Below are positions 51,095 to 59,975 of a stretch of DNA of 64,000 nucleotides, in pieces. The DNA is from Tharpella sp964457755 (GTDB lineage Bacteria; Desulfobacterota; Anaeroferrophillalia; Anaeroferrophillales; Tharpellaceae). The DNA is taken from the NCBI GenBank assembly GCA_964457755.1, contig CAYWGC010000006.1, positions 40,131-104,130 on the forward strand, in the 5' to 3' direction. The notes under the pieces were generated by a model that saw only the letters and a list, made by a program, of their open reading frames with translations, did not search any database and was not told where the DNA came from. The position numbers were made by a program, and so were the translations under genes. How positions within the stretch are numbered: position 1 is the stretch's first letter; the number at the start of each line of letters is the position of its first letter.

Positions 51095-52450
51095 TTACTC
51101 AAACCCTTTACCTGAACCCTTTGCCGATGAAGTCGGGTTTGATTGTTTTACGAGTTCTTTTTTTTCGGATTCCTCCAGCTCTTTGCTAATACGTTCAACC
51201 ATTAAAGTGGCAGCGTTGGTAAGTTGCTGGCGCATAGAACCCGTGCCGCTGACGGTGATTGGGGCGAGATCAATTTTACGGATTTTGTTGTCGGCAAGGA
51301 TTGCCTGGCCATGAAATGCGGAGGTTACGGTGGAGCTTAAAGTTTCAGTTTGAGGGTCCCACCGTTCTCTAATCTCGATCATTTCAATGCGTCCGGAAAG
51401 TGCTCGCAATTGTTTTTGGAGGCGCTCTTCGGAGTCGATAAAAGCTTGCAAGCGGGTTTGCATGCGGCGGGCCAGGCGATCGGCCAGACCGGAAGTGCCA
51501 CTCAGGCTGATTGCCGCAATGTTTTTTGGAATAGTTGTCTGTAAACCAGTTTCTGCCGTCAGCGCTGGGCGGGGAGTTTTACTTTTTACAGGGTTGTTTT
51601 TGGCTGCTTTTGGTGACTGAGTTTGGACAGTTTTCTGGGCTGGGGTTGAAACTGTTTGGGCTGGTTTACTGGTCGATTTATGTTTTTCTGATTGTGGACG
51701 GGGTTGTTGGGTCGTGTAGAGGAGGCCTGCCGCGAGCGCAATTAGTACGAGAAGTGAGACAAAGAGAAGCGTGGCCGGATGGCGTTTCTCTTTGGAGATA
51801 GCCGTTGGGGCGACAGTGATTGAGGCAGCTGATTCGGTTTTTGGAATCAGTTTTTCAGTGATTTCTGGAATAAAAAAGGCGAGGGCTTCAGCAACACTAT
51901 TGACGGCTCGAGCATTAATTTTCTTTTCCCGCCAAGCTTGTTTTAAAGTTTCACTGATCTCTGTAGCATTATCTTTGGGATAGAAGAAATAACCGCCGTC
52001 GGGCAGAAGCTTTAAAACGGCTTCTCCTTTGGCTTGGATCTCGGCAATTTTATGAAGCGGGCCGCCATTACTGCTACTGGCAATCTCTCCGGTTGCGGCA
52101 ATTGGTCCGGGGTCAGCATCGGGCCAGAATTTTTTTGCCAGGGCCAGCGCTAAGGCCAGGCCGCTGCTTTGACCGGCAATGTGGCTGGAGTTTTCGAGCC
52201 CCTGCAGGTCATAACCGACCACGGTTGGCGGCGGTGCTATTTTAGCCGTATGCGCGATGGCGTAGATCGCTTCGGCCGCGCGACTGGCTGAACGGGCTAA
52301 ATCCGTGCCGACGTCACTGACCATATAGGCTTCGATTGGGCGGCTGCGTTCAACGGCCGGGTCATAGAGAGAAATCTCGACCTTGACACTATTGCCGCTG
52401 GCAAAAAGAATCCAGCTCGGAGAGGGAGAATATTTCAATATTGTTACCAT
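51095..52450 (-). CDS. Membrane protein with Lon-type S16 peptidase-like domain
   Basis: A 451-residue protein. Residues 1-195 resemble the Lon proteolytic domain: AGQSSGLALALALAKKFWP matches the serine loop (Ser95), AATGEIASSS matches the following strand, and GGPLHKIAEIQAKGEAVL supplies a possible catalytic Lys (Lys134). There is no AAA+ domain. A TM helix lies at about 227-247 (LLFVSLLVLIALAAGLLY), then a Lys/Gln/Thr-rich linker and a periplasmic C-terminal domain of about 140 residues (LRALSGRIEMIEIRERWD; ILADNKIRKIDLAPITVSG). It lies 1 base after the anti-sigma-like gene. It probably links an envelope signal to cytoplasmic proteolysis (inference). Confidence 0.65.
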   Translation of the reverse strand: MVTILKYSPSPSWILFASGNSVKVEISLYDPAVERSRPIEAYMVSDVGTDLARSASRAAEAIYAIAHTAKIAPPPTVVGYDLQGLENSSHIAGQSSGLALALALAKKFWPDADPGPIAATGEIASSSNGGPLHKIAEIQAKGEAVLKLLPDGGYFFYPKDNATEISETLKQAWREKKINARAVNSVAEALAFFIPEITEKLIPKTESAASITVAPTAISKEKRHPATLLFVSLLVLIALAAGLLYTTQQPRPQSEKHKSTSKPAQTVSTPAQKTVQTQSPKAAKNNPVKSKTPRPALTAETGLQTTIPKNIAAISLSGTSGLADRLARRMQTRLQAFIDSEERLQKQLRALSGRIEMIEIRERWDPQTETLSSTVTSAFHGQAILADNKIRKIDLAPITVSGTGSMRQQLTNAATLMVERISKELEESEKKELVKQSNPTSSAKGSGKGFE

Positions 52451-52451
52451 T

Positions 52452-53030
52452 TTAGCTGATTGTCCAGACAGTTAAATCTATCTCATCAAGGTTATGACAT
52501 AAGCGAGCAAGCTTTTTATTTTCAAGGGTGCCGGAAATTATTATGTGACCATTCCGATCTCTAACTGTTACTTTTTTATCACCTCTGTTTTCACTTTTTT
52601 CAGGGCGCCTGCTCAAGACAATTATGCCTTTAGTCGGATCTTCTCGGTTGGGCATGATTTCGAGGCGATAAGTGCCGCAACGACTTTCGACGATCTGGCC
52701 TGCAGTTTTTGCTGAAGTTGTCGCGGCCGCTTCAAGAAAACCATAAGTGCTCTCAGCTGAGAATTCTTCGTGGTTTTCAACTTCACTATTAGACTCCTGC
52801 ACAACCGTAAAGGCTCGCCGCCAAGCAGACCAGGAGGCCAGGCAGAGAGGGCAGTTGTCAAGATGCTTAAGTTCGCTCTCTAAAGCCTCTTGCAGTCCGC
52901 CATCAGCGGCCATACGCACCAGAGTCTGCTCTTGAAGATGTTCGGTTGGCAAAGAATCAGTTTGTGCGAGTTTCATCTCCCGCCAATTTTTCAGAGCACT
53001 ATCTATATTTTTACTGTTTGTCATAATCAT
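52452..53030 (-). CDS. Anti-sigma-like protein with ZAS-type zinc motif
   Basis: A 192-residue soluble protein. Residues 56-63 read HLDNCPLC, the H-x3-C-x2-C motif of zinc-associated anti-sigma factors. The N-terminal 55 residues are helical. The C-terminal half is beta-rich (IVESRCGTYRLEIMP; DKKVTVRDRNGHIIISG). There is no TM helix; the neighbour at 51095 carries the membrane segment. It lies between the sigma factor and the Lon-like gene, as an anti-sigma factor should. The inhibition itself is inference. Confidence 0.6.
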   Translation of the reverse strand: MIMTNSKNIDSALKNWREMKLAQTDSLPTEHLQEQTLVRMAADGGLQEALESELKHLDNCPLCLASWSAWRRAFTVVQESNSEVENHEEFSAESTYGFLEAAATTSAKTAGQIVESRCGTYRLEIMPNREDPTKGIIVLSRRPEKSENRGDKKVTVRDRNGHIIISGTLENKKLARLCHNLDEIDLTVWTIS

Positions 53031-53070
53031 ATTTTACCACCTTAAATGGTGTTGTGAAAATCATCGATAT

Positions 53071-53820
53071 TTAGGGCAAGCCTTGCCATCCGTTACGTTG
53101 CAGGCATTCGCGAAGTTGGATTAGAGCGATTTTTTCACGTTTACGAACCGACTCAATAGAGCATTTAAAAGAAGCCGCGAGCTCGCGCAGGGTTACATCT
53201 TCAAGTTTCCGAGCTTTGACAATCAGGCGGTCACGCACCTCGGGTAGAGTCTGCAAGCAATGTTCAACCACTAAAACCAACTCTTTTTTTAAAAGATTGT
53301 CCTGGGGATCGCAATCTTCACTGCGATCGGTCAAGACCACTTCATTGGTAAAATTTACCCCGTCATCAGATTTTGACTCGTCGTCAGCGATGCTTACTAC
53401 AGTTGGAATCAAGGCCAGTATTTTTTCAACTTCGGCCACTGTCCAATCTAATTTTCCCGCTATATTTTGAGTTGATACAGGTTTACCAGCTTGCTCTAAT
53501 TGAGAATGGGCATCTTTGAGTCTGCGCACCCTCTCCTGAACTTTTTGGGGTAAGCGGATCAGGGGAGCTTTGCGCAGGTGATCAAGCATCGCTCCTTCAA
53601 TGCGAAAAGCGGCAAAGACAGCCCACGGCGTCCCCTGATCTGCAACAAAGTTTTTCTGCGCTTCTAAAAGTCCGATAATCCCATAGTGAAAAAGCTCCTC
53701 TTTGGTCAGAGCCCGGCCATCAGCTCCGCCCGGAGTGTATCGCAGATAGACCCGGCGGGCGATCCGTTGAACCAGTTTTTTGTCAGCTGGTGTCAGAAGC
53801 GGAATAATTTGTTCCGGCAT
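53071..53820 (-). CDS. FliA/WhiG-like sigma-70 family factor
   Basis: A 249-residue sigma factor with regions 2, 3 and 4 of the FliA/WhiG/SigD class: LFHYGIIGLLEAQKNF and AAFRIEGAMLDHLRKAPLIR (region 2), PQKVQERVRRLKDAHSQLE and STQNIAGKLDWTVAEVEKIL (region 3), and LPEVRDRLIVKARKLEDVTL with RELAASFKCSIESVRKREK (region 4). There are no flagellar genes nearby. It is divergent from the envelope operon at 54141, which is its likely target (inference). Confidence 0.85.
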   Translation of the reverse strand: MPEQIIPLLTPADKKLVQRIARRVYLRYTPGGADGRALTKEELFHYGIIGLLEAQKNFVADQGTPWAVFAAFRIEGAMLDHLRKAPLIRLPQKVQERVRRLKDAHSQLEQAGKPVSTQNIAGKLDWTVAEVEKILALIPTVVSIADDESKSDDGVNFTNEVVLTDRSEDCDPQDNLLKKELVLVVEHCLQTLPEVRDRLIVKARKLEDVTLRELAASFKCSIESVRKREKIALIQLRECLQRNGWQGLP

Positions 53821-54140
53821 TGTTATTTTTCATTCCTACAAAAGGTTATCGAAGAAAAAAAATAAAATTCAACTTAAAAAGGGCTGAAATTTTCTTAAAG
53901 CATTAATGCATTAACGTAAAGTGAATGCTCATTATAATAGAGCGAGTGGGTACAAATTGCAAGTAAGATCGAGGATTATTGAACGCTTGTGGTTTCTTGA
54001 ATGCATCAAAATTAATTAGGGTGAAATCTTTTTTTTTGAAAATCTTTTTTTTCCTTCGATAAAGCTTTACATAGCGATATTTGAGAACTGATAAATTTTT
54101 AAAATATCTAAAAAAACAAACAATTAGGAGGGTGAAACTG
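53821..54140. other. Divergent intergenic region between the sigma arm and the envelope arm
   Basis: A 320-base A/T-rich spacer without a gene. It holds GCATTAATGC at 53900-53909, near-duplicate TGAAATC/GAAAATC plus T-runs at 54022-54050, and the sequence TTCGATAA at 54055-54062, which resembles a FliA-type -10 (consensus GCCGATAA) but lacks a good -35 (TGAA 14 bases upstream). Both promoters must lie here. Confidence 0.45.
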
Positions 54141-54677
54141 ATGCAAACAAAAAGCAAAAAATTAAACTTGGTATCTCTTTTGGGGTTGTTAAGCATTGTC
54201 TTTTTAAGTTTTATAGTGACCGGCTGTGCCACAAAACAGGCGCTGATCATCGCTCCAGCTACCTGTGCAGAAGCCTTGGGTGATCGTTATCATGATTATA
54301 CCGATTATGAAGTCGCCCGTCTTTTAGATGCAGCTCTGGTCGAAGAGTGTCATGATTGTCTCTCTGGTTGTTGGATTCCTTTGATGCAGAGGGCTCTTGA
54401 TGATTCCCGGGATATCCCGCATCGACATCTCCTGCAAGCTGTAAAAGCTTTCAACCAGCAGCAGTATAGTAACTATTTTCATGTGGCAGTCTATCGTTAT
54501 TTTCGTGATTTGAGTCGGGGAAAAGGTTCTTACCGTTCGGTTGACCGAAAACTTTTGCGCACCTACTGTGCCATGCTTATAAATGACTCATATTCACGCC
54601 ACGACCAGAAATTAGCCCAGGCGATGGAGCTTTGCCAGCGTCTGGATCCCGGTTTGTACGGTAAAATGTTTAAATAA
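54141..54677 (+). CDS. Lipoprotein heading the envelope operon
   Basis: A 178-residue lipoprotein. The signal peptide ends in the lipobox VTGC with Cys29. The mature part is helical, with several cysteines (TCAEALGDRY, ECHDCLSGCW, TYCAMLIND) that could form disulfides or bind metal. An upstream in-frame start at 54081 is ruled out by AGGAGG before ATG 54141. No known family was recognised. It is the first gene of a run of eight closely spaced genes. Confidence 0.72.
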   Translation: MQTKSKKLNLVSLLGLLSIVFLSFIVTGCATKQALIIAPATCAEALGDRYHDYTDYEVARLLDAALVEECHDCLSGCWIPLMQRALDDSRDIPHRHLLQAVKAFNQQQYSNYFHVAVYRYFRDLSRGKGSYRSVDRKLLRTYCAMLINDSYSRHDQKLAQAMELCQRLDPGLYGKMFK

Positions 54678-54708
54678 TATCCGGATAGCGGATCATAAGG
54701 AGGAAGAG

Positions 54709-55779
54709 ATGAGTAAATTTTTCAAAAGCGTAAAACATTTTCTACTTTTTAGTGGGTTGGCAGTGATAATTTTAGGGTTGAGTTATCCCTTGACGGGATG
54801 GGCCGCATTTACCCATGAGCAGACCCCGGATCGGGCTGTACAGATTGCAAAAAAATCGCGGTCAAGGGTTGAACAGAGCGGCAATGATGTCAAGATCTCA
54901 TCGCAAGCTCTCTTTCAGGAGTTCGCCGATCGTACGGTTGCCCTACAGGAACTCTTAGATACCAGAAAACAGCTTGAAAGTGCAGGTTTGCTCGATAAAG
55001 ATGAACCTGAAGGAGCGGCTCGGCGCGCTCATCTTAACGGTAAGGTTCTGATGGAGGTTGGAGAGCTGAAGAAGGCTTGTGATCAAAACCTTGGTGATCT
55101 TTTACGAGCGCTTGACCGTTTTGATGCAGCAGTCGCCACATCTCTGGTTGACAGCCAGGCAACCAGATCGATTAATACCAATTACGAATTGGCTTTAAGT
55201 CGTTATATGAAGGCTGAAAAATCTCGTTTCGAAGAGGCTTCGGGGGTTGCTCAAAAAGCACTGGAGGCCTACCAGGAAGCCGAAAATGATAAGGATAAGA
55301 AACGTCTGCTACAGAAATATAACCGCATCAAGCGCCGCCTCATGCAGGTCGAGCAACGACGTCGTCTCTATGAAGCCCGGGTTAAGGTGGCCGCTATGAA
55401 TCAGCAGTTTTCGGGGCTGGTTCGGGAAAAGATCAGGGCCGAAGGAAGTGATATCTCAACTCAATTCCGTGATCTTCTGGCCAATCTCTACAACGTTTTT
55501 GCCAAGATTACACCGGTTGCTGAGGTCGGTGGTACGGGAACCCCTGAACTGATGGCTAATCTCGGTTTTCCTAATGTCGAAGAACTCCGCAATACTCTGG
55601 CCGTGGTCAGCGATGCCACCGACAAACTGGGCGGCGTCCTTGATGAGATGGTTAATGATGTGATGGCCGGGCTTGGCGAGATTCGAGTGGTTAATACCAG
55701 TGGGATTAACGGTGAAACCTTAAGTGTTGCAGAAGAGATGGATTTTCTGCGCCAGGCGCGTCTTAATTGGCATGAATAG
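54709..55779 (+). CDS. Exported coiled-coil protein of the envelope operon
   Basis: A 356-residue protein with an N-terminal signal/anchor (FLLFSGLAVIILGLSYPLTGWAA split at residue 33) and a long region rich in Glu, Lys, Arg and Ala that predicts coiled coil (residues 55-260; EASGVAQKALEAYQEAENDK). The C-terminal part (NVEELRNTLAVVSDATDKLG) is amphipathic helix. No known family. AAGGAGGAAG precedes the ATG. Probably a periplasmic structural element. Confidence 0.65.
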   Translation: MSKFFKSVKHFLLFSGLAVIILGLSYPLTGWAAFTHEQTPDRAVQIAKKSRSRVEQSGNDVKISSQALFQEFADRTVALQELLDTRKQLESAGLLDKDEPEGAARRAHLNGKVLMEVGELKKACDQNLGDLLRALDRFDAAVATSLVDSQATRSINTNYELALSRYMKAEKSRFEEASGVAQKALEAYQEAENDKDKKRLLQKYNRIKRRLMQVEQRRRLYEARVKVAAMNQQFSGLVREKIRAEGSDISTQFRDLLANLYNVFAKITPVAEVGGTGTPELMANLGFPNVEELRNTLAVVSDATDKLGGVLDEMVNDVMAGLGEIRVVNTSGINGETLSVAEEMDFLRQARLNWHE

Positions 55780-55810
55780 CAATAAATGAAAATTTAAAAG
55801 GAGTTAGATT

Positions 55811-56524
55811 ATGAAAAAATTACTTTTGACAGCTATGGCGCTGCTTGTGATCTTTGGGATCGGTTTTTTAAAAACTGAATCGGTCCGGGCCGAATCGATG
55901 TACGAATACTATGCAGATGCCTCTGCAGCTGAACTTGATAAAGAGACTCAGACAATGGGGCAGGAGTTAAAAAAGACCTTCAGCCAGAACAACATTCATC
56001 GTAATCAGCAGAAAATCGACTTTGCCACCTATTTTACCAACCTCAAAAAAGCTGTACTTTATGGCAGCAAACTCTCGACCTACAGCCAATACCAGGAAGA
56101 TCTTAATTTTGGCCGTGACAATGAGGTTTTCAAGGGGTTACCGGATGAGCCCCGGAATCAGGCATCTGATAAAGAGTTGCGGGCTAGGAAAGAGTTTGTT
56201 GCCCAAAAATATGATCGCACCAAAATCAATGTTGAAGAGGAAATCGATATCTATATCGACCTTCTGACTCTGGCTCTGGATGTTTGTGAATCGATGTCGG
56301 TTAATGACCTCAGCGGTTTTGTCGATCTCGAAGAAAATCGGGAGCAGATCGTAAAATGGTTGCAGAGTGATCAGTATGAGAATTACCAGAAGAAGTTAGT
56401 AAAGCTGGCCCAAACCTGGCCTGAAATTGAAAAACGGATTGGTACCCAATGTACAATCTGGCAGGGACGGCCGCAATCTCCCGATGCGCCAATAATCAGT
56501 GCGCGCTTAGTGGGATCTCTTTAG
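55811..56524 (+). CDS. Exported protein of unknown family
   Basis: A 237-residue protein with a signal peptide (LLLTAMALLVIFGIGFL, ending near VRAES) and a mature helical domain with many Tyr, Lys and Glu residues (KIDFATYFTNLKKAVLYGSK; VEEEIDIYIDLLTLALDVCE). I do not recognise it. Two cysteines near the C-terminal half. AAAAGGAG precedes the ATG. It sits between the coiled-coil protein and the TonB-like gene. Confidence 0.6.
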   Translation: MKKLLLTAMALLVIFGIGFLKTESVRAESMYEYYADASAAELDKETQTMGQELKKTFSQNNIHRNQQKIDFATYFTNLKKAVLYGSKLSTYSQYQEDLNFGRDNEVFKGLPDEPRNQASDKELRARKEFVAQKYDRTKINVEEEIDIYIDLLTLALDVCESMSVNDLSGFVDLEENREQIVKWLQSDQYENYQKKLVKLAQTWPEIEKRIGTQCTIWQGRPQSPDAPIISARLVGSL

Positions 56525-56547
56525 TATTTTAAAAAAGGACTTGTCAG

Positions 56548-58035
56548 ATGCGCGGTATTATTATGCATGACAATGGCCGTCTAAAAACCGGACGGGTCAG
56601 TCTTCTCTTTTTTATCGGGCTCGTTCTTGGTTTAGGCCTGCTTTTTCAACTCCATAAACCGGTCGATGAAGCGGTCGTTGTGGTTCGTCATATTTTTGCC
56701 GCTACCCCGGAAAATCAAACTGAAAAACCGCTTCCGCAAGAGTCCGAAGCGCCAATAACAAAACCCCAATCAGAGCCGCTTAAGGTTGCGCAAAAAAGTT
56801 TGGCAAAAGTCTTGGAAGAGAACGCTGCGAAGAATACAGAATTACCGCCAAAGCCGATCCCGCTGCAAGCGGATGCAAGTCTTAAAGATGATTCCCAAAA
56901 AGGTGAACCTGTAACTGATAACAAGGTTCAGGGGAGCGTAAAAGCCGTAGCCGAAATTGCGCAACCAGCCCCACAAAAGAAGATTGAAAAGGACACAGTC
57001 CAAATCAGCAAAAACCAGCCTCTTAAAAGTCCATCTCAAGATCCACAAGCTGAGGCCGAAACCACAAAAATAGCTGGTTCGGAGTCGTCACCGGATGTTC
57101 CAGTCAAAAATTTACAGGAAACCACAACAAAGAAACCGGAAAAGTTAGTGCCTGAAGAGTTGGTAATCGACTATCAACAAGTTTTCTCTGAATCAGCTGC
57201 GACGCAAAACCCCACAGTCTCTCTGATGTCAGAAGTTGCACGACAGCGGATTCGAGATAATTTCTCTACGGATAATTCACCGACAGCGCCGGCCCGGAAA
57301 AGTCAATTTACAGCTCTGCAAATTACCTCTGAAAAAAAGATGGAGACTGAGATTAAAACTGAAAAACGCGTTGAACAGACACTTTTTAAGTCGACAACCG
57401 CCAAAAACTCCAGCGCAAACAAGCTCATGCAAAACCAGGGCATTACGGTAGAAAAACAGGAGTATGTGGCTCTGCATCGGGCCTGGAGGGAGGTTGGTGA
57501 GGGAAAAAGAGAGGATGATCGGATAATTCCTTTACGCATCGAAAATCTGCGCTCAGCCTATAATTTTCTGCAGATGAAAGCGGTTGTTATAATGCCCGAT
57601 AAAAGCTGTATTGATTTAAGTGATGGCAGCCGCATTCCCAACGCTTCACTGGATCGTTTCTCTTCGACCGTGATGCAGGTTGATGATCCCTGGCAAAAAT
57701 GGGGGGTCGAGCTGCGCCGGGCGGGTTTGCGTCCGGGACAATCTTTTGAGATGCGCTACTATCTTTATGATTTTGTTAAACGTTCAATCTATGCCCGGGT
57801 CAACCAAGCCTATAAATGGAGTTTAAACAGAGGCTTGCTGAAGGCTGGTACCAAACCGGCAGATGTTGACGTTTTAGGTCGTGCCTACGTCGTCGAACGT
57901 TCCGGCGGGGGCTCATTTGGAGTCTTTGTCCCGTTCTCTCTGGCAACTCGTGAGGGTCGTATTATAGATATCGATCCCGTCTGCTTCAATAATGCACCCG
58001 ATGTCGCCGCCCTGCATGCGGCCGGGGTTATCTGA
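56548..58035 (+). CDS. TonB-shaped protein: TM helix, extended linker, globular tail
   Basis: A 495-residue protein. One TM helix near the N-terminus (residues 17-34, VSLLFFIGLVLGLGLLFQ). Residues 53 to about 300 are low-complexity, rich in Pro, Lys, Glu, Gln, Ser and Thr, enough to cross the periplasm. Residues 305-495 form a globular domain (LHRAWREVGEGKREDDRIIP; DLSDGSRIPNASLDRFSSTV; MRYYLYDFVKRSIYARVNQA). This is the TonB/TolA architecture without sequence similarity to the known TonB fold. It lies 23 bases before the ExbB-like gene. It would transmit energy from the channel to the outer membrane (inference). Confidence 0.65.
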   Translation: MRGIIMHDNGRLKTGRVSLLFFIGLVLGLGLLFQLHKPVDEAVVVVRHIFAATPENQTEKPLPQESEAPITKPQSEPLKVAQKSLAKVLEENAAKNTELPPKPIPLQADASLKDDSQKGEPVTDNKVQGSVKAVAEIAQPAPQKKIEKDTVQISKNQPLKSPSQDPQAEAETTKIAGSESSPDVPVKNLQETTTKKPEKLVPEELVIDYQQVFSESAATQNPTVSLMSEVARQRIRDNFSTDNSPTAPARKSQFTALQITSEKKMETEIKTEKRVEQTLFKSTTAKNSSANKLMQNQGITVEKQEYVALHRAWREVGEGKREDDRIIPLRIENLRSAYNFLQMKAVVIMPDKSCIDLSDGSRIPNASLDRFSSTVMQVDDPWQKWGVELRRAGLRPGQSFEMRYYLYDFVKRSIYARVNQAYKWSLNRGLLKAGTKPADVDVLGRAYVVERSGGGSFGVFVPFSLATREGRIIDIDPVCFNNAPDVAALHAAGVI

Positions 58036-58058
58036 GTTAGCTTTTACAGGGGAATGAA

Positions 58059-58658
58059 ATGCAATTTATAAGCTGGTTTTTAAATAATTTTGGCCTCTTT
58101 TTCGGTGCCGTATTTCTCGTATATATCTATCTGATGGTCAATCGTTTGACAATAATTTATGACTATCTGCGTTCAGTTTCAATGCGTGATGAAAGCTACC
58201 AGAAAGAGGTTGGAGAGCGCGACTCTTTAGCCTTTCTTAAGCCCTTTTTCAGTCGTTTAAAGAGCTCTGCCGGGGTCAGTCGCGAGGCTGTGATTGACGC
58301 AATATGGTCTGAATTTGAGGGACGTATAGGGATCCATTTTGCAGCTCTGAATGGTTATGTCAATACTATCATTCTAGTCGGTTTTGCCGGCACTATTTTT
58401 GGTTCTATCGGTGCTTTTAACGAAATGTTCACCGGTTTGGCAAAGGGTGAGACTGCAACCGTAGTTTTTGCTGCGGCTTGGAACAGTGGTCTGGCTACGG
58501 CTCTCTATACATCTTTAGGGGCCGGAGTTATCGGGGGCCTGGTCGTGACCGTGATCTATTCGCGTTATCTTATGACCAGAATGAAAAGATTGGAAACTCT
58601 GATTGGCTTGAGAATCAGTGAGATTGATAATGGGTTTGATGGTATTACGGAAAACTGA
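58059..58658 (+). CDS. ExbB/TolQ/MotA-family proton channel subunit
   Basis: A 199-residue three-TM protein. TM1 is near residues 10-28. The second and third TM form the family core: LNGYVNTIILVGFAGTIFGS (about 98-117) and AAAWNSGLATALYTSLGAGV with IGGLVVTVIY (about 138-167). The conserved GT and small residues lining the channel are present. It would drive the system with the proton gradient together with the ExbD-like protein encoded next. Confidence 0.85.
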   Translation: MQFISWFLNNFGLFFGAVFLVYIYLMVNRLTIIYDYLRSVSMRDESYQKEVGERDSLAFLKPFFSRLKSSAGVSREAVIDAIWSEFEGRIGIHFAALNGYVNTIILVGFAGTIFGSIGAFNEMFTGLAKGETATVVFAAAWNSGLATALYTSLGAGVIGGLVVTVIYSRYLMTRMKRLETLIGLRISEIDNGFDGITEN

Positions 58659-58688
58659 CCACCGACAACAGATTTAAGAGGTGTTTTG

Positions 58689-59162
58689 ATGTCACGTTAT
58701 CGCAGAAGAGGACTTGCCGGAATTGAGCCGCGGACGGTTGATCCCGGAAAAGATCTGTTTGCCTATCTTTTTATTCTGATCATGGTTTTTTCTTTTATGT
58801 TGTTGATGACGACTGAAGAGCGTCACTCTCGTCAATACGAGCAAAAAGCCCCGCAAAGTAGTAAAGTTGGTCGTTCTCAGGTCGCCCGAGTGGCACTAAT
58901 TAATATGGGCCGGCTTGAAAAAGGAGAGCATGGCATAATCCTGGTTTTTGAGGGACAAAAATATAACCCCTTGCAGGATATTGAGCGCTTGACTGCCGAT
59001 GGTCGGATTACGGTTGCGCCGCAGTTAGATGGCAGTAGTGAAAGAACTCTCTATCTGATCGCTGAAAATGCGCAAAAGGTATCGCTTGCTGAATATCTTC
59101 AGGCTTTCAGTTTTCTCGGCGAACATGGCATTAATGTCGCATTTGCGGATGAGGTGCGGTGA
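58689..59162 (+). CDS. ExbD/TolR-type subunit
   Basis: A 157-residue single-TM protein. The membrane segment DLFAYLFILIMVFSFMLLM begins with Asp22, the conserved proton-translocating residue of ExbD/TolR/MotB. A periplasmic domain (VARVALINMGRLEKGEHGII; RITVAPQLDGSSERTLYLIA) follows. A TTG at 58686 precedes the ATG but AGAGGTG favours 58689. It is 1 base before the transglycosylase gene. The periplasmic domain is divergent from classical ExbD. Confidence 0.78.
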   Translation: MSRYRRRGLAGIEPRTVDPGKDLFAYLFILIMVFSFMLLMTTEERHSRQYEQKAPQSSKVGRSQVARVALINMGRLEKGEHGIILVFEGQKYNPLQDIERLTADGRITVAPQLDGSSERTLYLIAENAQKVSLAEYLQAFSFLGEHGINVAFADEVR

Positions 59163-59163
59163 G

Positions 59164-59931
59164 ATGGGTAAAGTTTCTTGGGGTATTCCTATAGTCACTG
59201 TTTTCCTGCTGATCTGTTGGTCGCAGAGCTGTGAGGCAGTTGCCAGCAAAGATCCCTGGACCAGGCTGCGGCAAAATTTCCCGGTTGCAAACTGCCAGGT
59301 GTCGCCTTTAAAGAATGAAGAACCGAAAGCTTTAACCGGTAAAGATCCCTGGCAGCGCCTACGGCAGGTGATTATTCCTTTTTCGATAAAGGCTGATTCT
59401 GACATGATTGTAGATGGCGAGGATGTGATCAGAACCCCCATCAAAAATAAGCTCTCTTGCTGGCGTCAAGATATCGATAATGCGGCCGTTATTTTTCAGA
59501 TTCCGGTATCTATTATCGAAGCTGTAATTATGGTTGAGTCTGGTGGTGATGCTCAGGCTCAAGCCAGAACCAGCAGTGCGGCTGGGTTAATGCAAACTAT
59601 TAAAGCAACTTTTTCCGAGGCTCGTCAGGCCTTAACTGAGCAAGGTTTAATAATTCCAGATGATCCTCTTAACCCTTATGCATCGATAATGGCTGGCAGC
59701 TGGTACTTGAGCAAGATGTTTGAACAGGCCCAAGCGGACTTAAAGCCCGGGGTTATAAAGCGTTCGGATAGGGCTTCATGGCGTTATCCATTAGAGTATT
59801 ACTATGCCGGCCCCGGTCATGGGCGCAAGGCTGAACCCCGGGTCTTAATTTATAGTGGAGGCAAACATCTGTTGATCGACAAACCGGCTTATTCTCAAAA
59901 AGTTCTTTCATGGGCCGCAAAGCTCAGCTAA
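59164..59931 (+). CDS. SLT-family lytic transglycosylase
   Basis: A 255-residue exported peptidoglycan-cleaving enzyme. Signal peptide (VTVFLLICWSQSCEA), then two copies of KDPWxRLRQ at residues 29-37 and 60-68, then the SLT domain: catalytic Glu125 in SIIEAVIMVESGGDAQAQAR, SSAAGLMQTIKATF, and DPLNPYASIMAGSWYLS. The final motif EYYYAGPGHGRKAEPR is typical. It may open the peptidoglycan for the rest of the machine (inference). The ATG is 1 base behind the ExbD-like stop. Confidence 0.88.
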   Translation: MGKVSWGIPIVTVFLLICWSQSCEAVASKDPWTRLRQNFPVANCQVSPLKNEEPKALTGKDPWQRLRQVIIPFSIKADSDMIVDGEDVIRTPIKNKLSCWRQDIDNAAVIFQIPVSIIEAVIMVESGGDAQAQARTSSAAGLMQTIKATFSEARQALTEQGLIIPDDPLNPYASIMAGSWYLSKMFEQAQADLKPGVIKRSDRASWRYPLEYYYAGPGHGRKAEPRVLIYSGGKHLLIDKPAYSQKVLSWAAKLS

Positions 59932-59975
59932 CAAGTTTTCTTAGTTGCGGGCAGCACCCGCATTGGAGGTGGGTC

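Noticed and set aside
54037..54062. FliA-type promoter for the envelope operon (TGAA with TTCGATAA)
   Set aside because: The -10 is similar to GCCGATAA but the -35 is weak and the spacing is one base short; listed only as a possibility in the intergenic entry.
58059..59162. Zorya-type phage defence (ZorAB are MotAB-like)
   Set aside because: No nuclease or helicase partner, and the channel genes go with lipoproteins and a transglycosylase, which indicates an envelope role.
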